Source: an uncultured Ruminococcus sp. (lineage in GTDB: Bacteria; Bacillota; Clostridia; Oscillospirales; Ruminococcaceae). Taken from it: a stretch of 7,185 bases of DNA. A program made the position numbers and the translations under genes. Below the pieces are notes generated by a model. The model made no database searches. It saw nothing but the letters and a program-made list of their open reading frames with translations, and was not told where the DNA came from. The stretch's first letter is position 1, and each line of letters begins with the position of its first letter. The stretch covers positions 1 through 7,185 of the forward strand of contig NZ_CAMHRZ010000170.1 of the NCBI RefSeq assembly GCF_946187255.1, in the 5' to 3' direction. Shown here piece after piece: positions 1-6,029 of this stretch.

Positions 1-225
1 ATGAGCCGTTATCCGGAGAATAGTTCCGTGACGAAAAAAGGCGGCTGATCATTGAAGAACATATAAGTTTATGCTGTTCGGAACAATGTTGCATCGTTGC
101 CATGAACTGCTTTTTCGCACTGTGATCCTTTCCAGCTAAAGCCCGAAAGTACGGATAAACCATCGGTTCAGCGATTTGTTATTCGCATAAGATCTTTAAC
201 ATATCATTAATTCCTACTAACTCAC
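1..225. other. Left-edge stretch without a supportable gene
   Basis: I see no convincing gene here. On the + strand, stops interrupt every frame within about 35 codons; a 15-codon open stretch from base 1 to the TGA at 46-48 could be the tail of an upstream gene but has no recognisable sequence. On the - strand a frame is open from an ATG at 163-161 to the window edge (54 codons), but it has no ribosome binding site and no motif I recognise. No clear terminator hairpin is visible. The stretch is most simply the upstream flank of the ligase operon promoter. Confidence 0.3.
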
Positions 226-254
226 TTGACTTTTCGAGAGTAATGTGCTATATT
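226..254 (+). promoter_or_regulatory. Sigma-A-type promoter with extended -10 for the ligase operon
   Basis: The -35 box TTGACT is at 226-231, followed by a 17-bp spacer and the -10 box TATATT at 249-254. TG at 246-247 one base upstream of the -10 makes an extended -10. Transcription should start near 261, leaving a leader of about 50 bases that ends in AAGGAG (298-303), 7 bases before the ATG at 311. The leader is very AT-rich and contains the inverted repeat ATATCC (259-264) / GGATAT (277-282) over the predicted start site. Confidence 0.75.
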
Positions 255-310
255 ATATATATCCTAGTTTATATATGGATATTATATAGTATTGGATAAG
301 GAGTGTTGAA

Positions 311-1696
311 ATGAATATCTCTCAGCTTGATGAAGCGCTGTACAATAAGTATATTGCACCGACACGGAAAGACAGGACAGGTTCCATTGGTATAGAGATA
401 GAGATGCCCGTGATCGATCTATCGGGTGCTGCTGTTGATGAAGCGGTGGTTACAGAGACAGCACGCATATTCCGTGAGCATTTTTCATTTGACATCACGG
501 GCAAGGATGATGACGGGAACGTCAATTCCATGACCGAACCTTCAACGGGTGACAATCTTTCTTTCGACTGCTCATATTCCAATCTTGAGCTTTCTATGGG
601 AAAAGGCAACGATCTGAACGAACTTCATAAGCGTTTTCTGCGTTATTATGATTTTCTGCAAAAGACATTCAAGCCCCACGGATATACTCTCACAGGCATG
701 GGCATAAACCCGCATTACGATATAAACCGCAACAGACCTGTGCCTAATGAAAGGTATCGTATGCTCTATCATTACCTTCACAGCTACCGCAGATATGAGA
801 GAGATCTGAGCAGACGTTTCCACGACCGCCCGGATTTCGGAACATTTACCAGTGCCTCACAAGTTCAGCTGGATGTTTTTTACGGCAGTCTGATCGAAAC
901 GCTCAATGTCTTTACTCTGCTCGAACCGTATAAGGCTTTGTTATTTGCCAACTCATATCTGCCCGAATTTCCCGATTATGTATGCGCAAGAAATATGCTG
1001 TGGGAATACAGTATGCAGGGATATAATCCCCATAATGTGGGGATGTTCTCGGGAAGGCTAAACAGCGTTGACGAACTGATAGAATATATCAAATCCCAGT
1101 CTGTCTACTGCACGATGCGTGATGGTAAATACATAGACTTCAAGCCCGTAGCTGTTCGTGATTATTTTGAGCTTGAAAAGGTCAGCGGAGAATACTTTGA
1201 CGGCACTGAATACAGGACCACCAGCTTTTCTCCCGACAGCAGCGACCTTGAATATCTTCGGACCTTCAAATTTGAGGATCTGACTTTCAGAGGGACCATT
1301 GAATACCGCAGCTCATGCTGTCAGCCGATACGGGATGTTATGACTGTATCTGCGTTCCATACTGGTCTTGCCGAAAAACTCGGTGAACTCAGGGAACTGC
1401 TTGAAAACGACAGTGTGATCTATTCTCACGGATATTCTCCCGCCGAACTTCAGGATATGCTTTCAAAACGGGAGATACCGGGCTTTATCGACCGTGCGGC
1501 TTTGTCGTCACAGCTTAAAGCGATACTCGACATTTCCGCCAAAGGTCTTTATGAGCGCGAAAAAAACGAAGAACATTTTCTCGCGCCGCTTTACGAGCGT
1601 GCAGAACGTCTTACAAACCCCGCAAAAGAAATGCTGGCAGGTATTGAAAGCGGTCTCACAATGCGGCATTTTATTGAAGATTATTCACGTCCGTGA
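311..1696 (+). CDS. Glutamate-cysteine ligase-like protein (GCS2 family)
   Basis: This 461-residue soluble protein most resembles the GCS2 group of glutamate-cysteine ligases, the plant/actinobacterial type, which join the gamma-carboxyl of glutamate to an amino compound, usually cysteine, using ATP. Visible landmarks are GIEIEMP at 27-33, whose acidic residues resemble the metal/ATP-binding glutamates of the fold; SNLELS at 90-95 with another candidate metal-binding glutamate; GMGINP near 129-134 followed by PNERYRML near 145-152; SASQVQLDV at 181-189; and TIEYRSSCCQP near 329-339. The family is recognised from motifs, not alignment, so the amine acceptor is uncertain: cysteine is the default, another amine is possible. 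The length is typical for the family. The start is supported by AAGGAG 7 bases upstream, and no earlier in-frame start fits the promoter. It is the first gene of a three-gene operon, followed after 41 bases by a second ligase of a different family. Confidence 0.8.
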   Translation: MNISQLDEALYNKYIAPTRKDRTGSIGIEIEMPVIDLSGAAVDEAVVTETARIFREHFSFDITGKDDDGNVNSMTEPSTGDNLSFDCSYSNLELSMGKGNDLNELHKRFLRYYDFLQKTFKPHGYTLTGMGINPHYDINRNRPVPNERYRMLYHYLHSYRRYERDLSRRFHDRPDFGTFTSASQVQLDVFYGSLIETLNVFTLLEPYKALLFANSYLPEFPDYVCARNMLWEYSMQGYNPHNVGMFSGRLNSVDELIEYIKSQSVYCTMRDGKYIDFKPVAVRDYFELEKVSGEYFDGTEYRTTSFSPDSSDLEYLRTFKFEDLTFRGTIEYRSSCCQPIRDVMTVSAFHTGLAEKLGELRELLENDSVIYSHGYSPAELQDMLSKREIPGFIDRAALSSQLKAILDISAKGLYEREKNEEHFLAPLYERAERLTNPAKEMLAGIESGLTMRHFIEDYSRP

Positions 1697-1737
1697 TATG
1701 CACAAAAGACAGACAGGTCTCGGAAGGAGAATGAACA

Positions 1738-2901
1738 ATGGATAAAGAACTGATATATAAGGGCTTTTTCGGTCTTGAACGTGAGACCCTCAGAGTGGAT
1801 ATAAATAACAGGCTCGCGCAGACTCCCCACATGCTGGGTGAAAGCGGAGAGATAACAAGAGATTTCTGTGAGAACCAGATCGAGATAGTTACCCCTGTCT
1901 GCGGGAGCATCGAAGAGGTAATGACTCAGCTTAAACGCCTGGATACAAAAGTCAGAAAAGTCCTCGATGAACATAACGAGCATATATGGCTTTACAGCAA
2001 CCCGCCGCATTTTGACAGCGAGGACGAGATACCGGTGGCGGATTTTCGCGGTGAGCATTCGGGCAAGCGCATTTACCGCGAACACCTGGAGCGCCGCTAC
2101 GGAAAGCGCCTCATGCTGTTTTCGGGCATACATTTCAACCTCTCGTTCGATGACAGTTACCTTAAAAGTATCTGCGGCAGTGAAAATCTCACAGAGTTCA
2201 AAAACAGCTTTTATCTGCGTCTTTACAAGCAGTTCAGCCGATACAGCTGGCTGCCGCTGCTGCTGACAGCCGCAAGTCCCGTTTACGATCGTTCGCTTCT
2301 TGAGGACGGTGAAGAGGGCGCAGCAGCAGGGGAGTACGCTTCGATAAGGAGCGGCAGAAAGGGTTACTGGAACGAGTTCGTACCTGAACTTCGCTTCGGC
2401 AGCCTTGAAGAATTCATCGATAGTATCCGTTTTTATGTCGATAAGGGTGCGCTGTCTTCCGCCAGTGAGCTGTACCTTCCTGTAAGACTGAAACCTAAGG
2501 GCGTGAACAAGCTGGAAAGCTTCAAAAACGGCGTCAGCCATATTGAGCTGAGAATGCTCGACATAAACCCCTTTGAACCACTGGGTATAAACTCCGATGA
2601 TCTGCGGTTCGCGCACCTTATGATGATATATCTATCCGAACAGCCCGACTTCGACTACACTGCCGAGATGCAGCGGCAGGCTGTGGAAAACCACAAGAAT
2701 GCCGCACTGCTTGACCTTGACGGCGTTGAGATAGAGGGTGTACCGATACTTGAAAAAGCGGCTGAGGTGCTGGATGATATGTCGGAGCGCTTTGCGGACA
2801 GCGCCGAGCGTCTTAGAGTTATCGAATACGAAAGAAACAAGTTGAAAGACCGCCTTGCTGTCAGGATAGTTTCGGGCGAGCTTTGCAAAAAGAGGGTGTA
2901 A
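1738..2901 (+). CDS. GshA-type glutamate-cysteine ligase-like protein, short form
   Basis: This 387-residue protein clearly belongs to the E. coli GshA / GshF N-terminal-domain family of glutamate-cysteine ligases, which make gamma-glutamylcysteine with ATP. It follows E. coli GshA along most of its length: FGLERETLRV at 11-20 (Glu14 and Glu16 matching the metal-binding E27 and E29), DFCENQIEIVTPV at 42-54 (Asp42 and Glu49 matching D60 and E67), SGIHFNLSF at 129-137 (His132, Asn134), SASELYLPVR at 241-250, and HIELRMLDINPF near 268-279 (Glu270 matching the catalytic-site glutamate near 328). The catalytic set therefore looks intact. It is much shorter than E. coli GshA (about 518 residues) because of internal loops and the C-terminus, and has no fused ATP-grasp domain as in bifunctional GshF. 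AAGGAG at 1724-1729 sits 8 bases before the ATG. The stop is 3 bases from the next start, implying coupled translation. The real acceptor amine is not shown by the sequence. Confidence 0.88.
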   Translation: MDKELIYKGFFGLERETLRVDINNRLAQTPHMLGESGEITRDFCENQIEIVTPVCGSIEEVMTQLKRLDTKVRKVLDEHNEHIWLYSNPPHFDSEDEIPVADFRGEHSGKRIYREHLERRYGKRLMLFSGIHFNLSFDDSYLKSICGSENLTEFKNSFYLRLYKQFSRYSWLPLLLTAASPVYDRSLLEDGEEGAAAGEYASIRSGRKGYWNEFVPELRFGSLEEFIDSIRFYVDKGALSSASELYLPVRLKPKGVNKLESFKNGVSHIELRMLDINPFEPLGINSDDLRFAHLMMIYLSEQPDFDYTAEMQRQAVENHKNAALLDLDGVEIEGVPILEKAAEVLDDMSERFADSAERLRVIEYERNKLKDRLAVRIVSGELCKKRV

Positions 2902-2904
2902 ATA

Positions 2905-3657
2905 ATGTGCGAACTTTTAGGCTTCTCGGCTGCCAAGCCAACGGATATTTCCGAACTTGTGAGGGAATTCTTCTCTCACAGCGAGAAAAATCCTCACGGC
3001 TGGGGCATGATGTATGATGATATCACCCTCGTGAGAGGCTGTGAAAAAGCCTCCGACAGCCCGAAGCTGGCAGAAATAATGAAAGGTATCGCGCCGCAGA
3101 AAGATCTTCTCGCCCACATCAGATTTGCCACTGTTGGCAAGATAAAGCAGGAGAACTGCCACCCTTTCACGGGCTGCGACATCACAGGCAGACGGTGGAC
3201 ATTCGCGCATAACGGCACTATTTATTCGGGCAGCAGCCTTATCCCGTATCTCAGGACGCAGGCAGGCGATACCGATTCGGAGAGAGTGTTCATGTATCTA
3301 ATGGACAGCGTGAACAAAGCGCAGGAAAACGGCGAACTTTCTTCCGAAGAACGCTGCCTGCTGATAGACGATCTAGTGCGTGACCTTGCCCCCCGAAACA
3401 AGCTGAATTTGATGATATTTGACGGTGAACAGCTCTATGTACACAAGAATATGCATGACACAATGAAATACCGCAGAGAGGAGAGTGGGTATATCATCTC
3501 CACCACAGCCCTTGACGGCGGTGACTGGCTCGATGTACCTATGGCACAGCTGCTGGTATTCAAAAACGGCGAGCAGATATACTCGGGAAACCCCCATGAC
3601 GGTATCTTCATACCGAACCTGCAGTACATCAAGGCAATGGACGCCATGCACATATAG
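2905..3657 (+). CDS. Class II glutamine amidotransferase-like Ntn hydrolase (YafJ/EgtC-like)
   Basis: This 250-residue protein is a stand-alone class II glutamine amidotransferase domain of the GATase_4 type, close to E. coli YafJ in length and pattern (both begin MCELLG). Cys2 becomes the N-terminal nucleophile after methionine removal. Other visible elements are HGWG at 31-34, HIRFATVG at 71-78 (the conserved arginine), NCHPF at 84-88, AHNGTI at 101-106 (oxyanion-hole Asn-Gly) and GDTDSE at 121-126. Such domains hydrolyse the gamma-amide of glutamine or other gamma-glutamyl amides; the family includes EgtC, which removes gamma-glutamate from an ergothioneine intermediate. No synthase domain is fused and none is adjacent, so free ammonia channelling is unlikely. 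Lying 3 bases behind two gamma-glutamyl ligases, it more plausibly removes or transfers a gamma-glutamyl group. AGAGGG at 2891-2896 lies 8 bases before the ATG. The family call is firm; the substrate is inferred. Confidence 0.88.
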   Translation: MCELLGFSAAKPTDISELVREFFSHSEKNPHGWGMMYDDITLVRGCEKASDSPKLAEIMKGIAPQKDLLAHIRFATVGKIKQENCHPFTGCDITGRRWTFAHNGTIYSGSSLIPYLRTQAGDTDSERVFMYLMDSVNKAQENGELSSEERCLLIDDLVRDLAPRNKLNLMIFDGEQLYVHKNMHDTMKYRREESGYIISTTALDGGDWLDVPMAQLLVFKNGEQIYSGNPHDGIFIPNLQYIKAMDAMHI

Positions 3658-3664
3658 CATGATC

Positions 3665-3703
3665 AAAGCCTCTTCTTCGCACACAGCGGAGAAGAGGCTT
3701 TTT
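3665..3703 (+). terminator. Strong intrinsic terminator of the ligase operon
   Basis: A perfect 12-bp stem pairs AAAGCCTCTTCT (3665-3676) with AGAAGAGGCTTT (3690-3701). It can extend inward by one G·U and three G-C pairs (3677-3680 with 3686-3689) to leave a 5-base ACACA loop. The right arm runs into five Ts (3699-3703). It lies 7 bases after the amidotransferase stop. Read from the opposite strand the tail is only TTT, so termination of the converging kinase operon here would be weaker. Confidence 0.92.
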
Positions 3704-3801
3704 ATCTCAGTGTATTTTTTCAACGTTTTAAATGGTAGAACAATTGCGCAGACCTGTTTGAAAAAGCTGTCTTTCATGGTCTCAGTAGTACCCGACCCTT
3801 A
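3704..3801. other. Convergent intergenic gap
   Basis: This gap lies between the + strand ligase operon terminator and the stop of the - strand histidine kinase. I found no second hairpin with a T-tract serving the kinase operon and no short gene with a ribosome binding site. Transcripts leaving the kinase gene would reach the shared hairpin at 3665-3703. Confidence 0.5.
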
Positions 3802-5082
3802 TCACCCCAGCGGGATAAGCAGCGTCACACACAGCCCGTTTTTGTTGGATACAGTCAGCTCGCCGCCCATTTTATCCATGAGCATTTTTGCGATATACAG
3901 CCCAAGTCCGCTGCCCTCTTTACCTCCGTGATCTTTTCCGCGATAGAATTTGTTCGTAATAAGCTCTATCTCATCATCGGGCACACCCTGTCCGCTGTCG
4001 GATATGGAAACTTCAAGGAACTCATCCTCGATATGCGAACTCACATCTATGGGCGTGCCTGCATACTTGTAGGAATTCGCGATGATATTTCCTATCACTT
4101 GTGAGAGCCTTATCTTGTCGGTGCGGATTATCACCTGCGGTATCTCCGTCATGCGGACAAGTTCGCGGTCGTCGTATTTTGATACTATCTCGGAGATAAC
4201 GGCTGAATTTTCATCGGTGCAGTTCACCTTGAATTCGCCCAAGTCCTCCAGCGTAGAGGAAAACAGGTCGCTGACCAGCACGTTTATCTCCTCTGCACGC
4301 TTGTAGATATTGTTCATCTTAGCAGTCATATCGGGTGTCACCGTAAGCTGCTGCCCTTCGTTCTGCGAGAACACCGCCGCCATCAGTTCCGATGTCAGCT
4401 TGATGCCTGTCACGGGAGTTTTAAGGTCATGTGAAAGTGAAGCCACCAGCTCCCGCTCCTTTTTCTGTAAGGCAAGCTCTCTAGCTTTTGAGGCTTTCAG
4501 CTCTTCGCGCATTATGTCAAAACTCTCGGAAAAAGCCCCGAACATATTGCTTTTGTTCATTTCCAGCGGCTTTTCCAGGTCGCCCGCCGCCACATAGGAT
4601 GCAAAATCCTTCATCTTGTCAAATGGGAGTATGATAGTTCTGCGGATGTACGCGCCGAATGCAAGCACCGCCGTTATCAGCACCAGACTGCATCCTGCAT
4701 ATATCAGTATGATATTTGTCCGCAGTCTTTCAAACCGCTTTTCGCCGTCTGTCAGTATGACACTGCCTGTTATCTGATTGTTCTTTATGACGTAGTTGTA
4801 GGGGTAACGTTTTTGTATCGCCGTTTCAACGGTCAGCACCTCCGAAGTGTCGCGGCGGCTGTCAAAAAGCGTATTGCCGTTGATGTCGAGTATCACATAT
4901 TCCCGCTCTGCATCTTCTGAGGGTATATCCCCCGAAGCCGCTTTGTGAGCTGTTTCGTTTAGGAATATAACATCATCGTTCCCAACAAAGTCCTTGTCAG
5001 TGTTAGTCAGCTTAATAACGGCAAACAGCCCAACAGTCAGCAGTATTATAAGTAAAGCCGCAAATCTGTAATATCGCTTCAT
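3802..5082 (-). CDS. Membrane sensor histidine kinase (HAMP, HisKA, HATPase)
   Basis: This 426-residue sensor kinase autophosphorylates and passes phosphate to the response regulator encoded just before it. From the N-terminus: membrane helix at about 7-24; extracytoplasmic sensor region of about 95 residues; second helix at about 123-146; HAMP-like linker at about 149-196; phosphoacceptor motif SLSHDLKTP with His218; then the catalytic ATPase domain with an N-box (Asn332, Asn336), DSGQG starting at Asp362, an FYRGK F-box near 379, and GSGLGLYIAK starting near 390. The frame can be read back to 5118, but the ATG at 5082-5080 is preferred: it overlaps the regulator stop as ATGA, a classic coupled junction, and removes a 12-residue polar extension before the first helix. 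Only a weak GGAAG (5097-5093) lies 10 bases upstream, consistent with coupling. The signal sensed cannot be told from the short, unrecognised sensor region. Confidence 0.93.
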   Translation of the reverse strand: MKRYYRFAALLIILLTVGLFAVIKLTNTDKDFVGNDDVIFLNETAHKAASGDIPSEDAEREYVILDINGNTLFDSRRDTSEVLTVETAIQKRYPYNYVIKNNQITGSVILTDGEKRFERLRTNIILIYAGCSLVLITAVLAFGAYIRRTIILPFDKMKDFASYVAAGDLEKPLEMNKSNMFGAFSESFDIMREELKASKARELALQKKERELVASLSHDLKTPVTGIKLTSELMAAVFSQNEGQQLTVTPDMTAKMNNIYKRAEEINVLVSDLFSSTLEDLGEFKVNCTDENSAVISEIVSKYDDRELVRMTEIPQVIIRTDKIRLSQVIGNIIANSYKYAGTPIDVSSHIEDEFLEVSISDSGQGVPDDEIELITNKFYRGKDHGGKEGSGLGLYIAKMLMDKMGGELTVSNKNGLCVTLLIPLG

Positions 5083-5810
5083 GATACCGTTTCTTCCATT
5101 ATATATCCCACGCCCCATACAGTCTTGATAAGCTGAGGTTCTTTCGGGTCGGGTTCTATCTTTTCACGAAGATGACGTATATGAACGGCGATAGTGCCCT
5201 CATTGATATATTCGTCCTCCCACACATCGCGAAGCAGATCATCCTTTGAGACCACTTTGCCGCGATTAGCGTAAAGGTAATACAGCAGCTTGTATTCCAG
5301 CGCTTTAAGCGTTATCTCTTTGCCATCCGATATTATCTTGTGGATATTGGTATTGAGGTATATATCACCGATGAGCTTCACAAGCCCCTCATCAGTCTGT
5401 GCTACGCCCTTTACTGCGGCTGTGTTTTCCCTTGCCCTGTCATATCTTGCCGCTGCCGCTTTTACCTTTGCCAGCAATACACTGAGAGTATATGGCTTTT
5501 TGATGTAATCATCCCCGCCAATGTTAAGTGCTATCAGCACATCATCATCGCTGGTGCGGGCGCTGATAAAGAATATGGGCAGATCGTAGTTCTCCCTGAT
5601 CTTCCTGCAAAGGTCAAAGCCCGACTTATCCCCAAGATTTATATCGAGCAAAACCAGAGATACCTCGTTTTCATCAAGAAAAGCCACCGCCGCATCGTAG
5701 GTCGTGACATAAGCAGTCTTTACACCGAACATATTGAAGTATTCCGAAGTTGCAGTGGCTATCATCTCATCATCGTCTATCATCAGCACTTTGTAATTCT
5801 CTTTTTCCAT
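5079..5810 (-). CDS. OmpR/PhoB-type response regulator
   Basis: This 243-residue transcription factor has a receiver domain and a DNA-binding winged helix. Receiver landmarks are the acidic triplet Asp12-14, phosphoacceptor Asp56 in LVLLDINLG, the switch serine Ser83 in FFISAR, and Lys105 in the DDYIKKPY segment. A linker at about 120-140 leads to the OmpR-type effector domain (about 147-239), with the typical ALEYKLLYYL, HIRHLREKIEP and TVWGVGYIME patterns. Phosphorylation by the downstream kinase should change dimerisation and DNA binding. The ATG at 5822 is in frame, but a ribosome binding site would abut it; the ATG at 5810 has GGGAG 5 bases upstream and is preferred, giving a mature start at MEKENYKVL. 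The stop overlaps the kinase start by 4 bases. It is transcribed divergently from the cysteine hydrolase gene, which makes the shared intergenic region a plausible target; that is inference. Confidence 0.95.
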   Translation of the reverse strand: MEKENYKVLMIDDDEMIATATSEYFNMFGVKTAYVTTYDAAVAFLDENEVSLVLLDINLGDKSGFDLCRKIRENYDLPIFFISARTSDDDVLIALNIGGDDYIKKPYTLSVLLAKVKAAAARYDRARENTAAVKGVAQTDEGLVKLIGDIYLNTNIHKIISDGKEITLKALEYKLLYYLYANRGKVVSKDDLLRDVWEDEYINEGTIAVHIRHLREKIEPDPKEPQLIKTVWGVGYIMEETVS

Positions 5811-5815
5811 ATCTA

Positions 5816-5820
5816 CTCCC
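5816..5820 (-). promoter_or_regulatory. Ribosome binding site deciding the response regulator start
   Basis: Read on the - strand, GGGAG (5820-5816) is followed by TAGAT and then ATG at 5810-5808. The alternative upstream ATG at 5822-5820 directly follows AAGGGGAG (5830-5823) with no usable spacing. This favours translation from 5810, although the AAGGGGAG could also help at 12 bases. Confidence 0.6.
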
Positions 5821-5874
5821 ATCTCCCCTTGATCTGTTTTATCACCGATATTTCGGCATTATCATTCCTGATAT

Positions 5875-5903
5875 ATTATAACAGACCTCACCTTAAAAGT
5901 CAA
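5875..5903 (-). promoter_or_regulatory. Near-consensus promoter for the two-component operon
   Basis: On the - strand, TTGACT (5903-5898) is followed by a 17-bp spacer and a perfect TATAAT (5880-5875). Transcription should begin near 5868, giving a leader of about 58 bases to the ATG at 5810. The leader contains the small dyad CCGA/TCGG (5845-5848 and 5853-5856). Confidence 0.82.
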
Positions 5904-5944
5904 TCAGCCGAAGCCAAAAGCCACACGTCCGTTATTACCTGATA

Positions 5945-5973
5945 TTGACAATCAAAGGGAAAAGCGTTATAAT
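5945..5973 (+). promoter_or_regulatory. Perfect consensus promoter for the cysteine hydrolase gene
   Basis: TTGACA at 5945-5950, a 17-bp spacer, and TATAAT at 5968-5973 match the sigma-A/sigma-70 consensus in both boxes. Transcription should start near 5980. About 40 bp separate its -35 box from the -35 box of the divergent two-component promoter, so a regulator bound between could affect both. Confidence 0.9.
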
Positions 5974-5977
5974 GAAA

Positions 5978-5999
5978 TTGCCTTAAAGAAGTAAGGCAA
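5978..5999 (+). promoter_or_regulatory. Inverted repeat at the predicted transcription start
   Basis: TTGCCTTA (5978-5985) and TAAGGCAA (5992-5999) are perfect inverted arms of 8 bp around AAGAAG. The predicted start near 5980 falls on the left arm. It could be an operator for a dimeric repressor just downstream of the -10 box, or a 5'-terminal RNA stem-loop that protects the message. It is not a terminator: no T-tract follows. Confidence 0.55.
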
Positions 6000-6016
6000 A
6001 AATCCAAATAGGATTT
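6000..6016 (+). promoter_or_regulatory. Second leader hairpin next to the ribosome binding site
   Basis: AAATCC (6000-6005) pairs perfectly with GGATTT (6011-6016) around AAATA. It starts directly after the first inverted repeat and ends one base before AAGGAG (6018-6023), the ribosome binding site of the gene at 6030. The stem is short and AT-rich, so it would be weak alone. Confidence 0.35.
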
Positions 6017-6029
6017 CAAGGAGAAACAA

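Noticed and set aside
1681..2616. Long open frame of 311 codons on the - strand
   Set aside because: It lies antisense to the GshA-type ligase, whose family motifs are unmistakable. The antisense translation shows no motifs and has no ribosome binding site with a promoter.
311..3657. Ergothioneine or complete glutathione biosynthesis cluster
   Set aside because: Only ligase-like and EgtC-like functions are present. There is no EgtB, EgtD, EgtE, GshB or ATP-grasp domain in the window.
3485..3931. Open frame of 148 codons on the + strand spanning the terminator
   Set aside because: It crosses the end of the amidotransferase gene in another frame, the strong terminator and the kinase 3' end, and has no start signals or motifs.
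5083..5118. Longer kinase start at 5118
   Set aside because: It would add 12 polar residues before the first membrane helix and overlap the regulator by 40 bases. The ATGA junction at 5082-5079 is the usual arrangement.
5340..5942. Open frame of 200 codons on the + strand
   Set aside because: It is antisense to the response regulator and runs through the divergent promoter region. The translation is cysteine- and isoleucine-rich without any recognisable domain.
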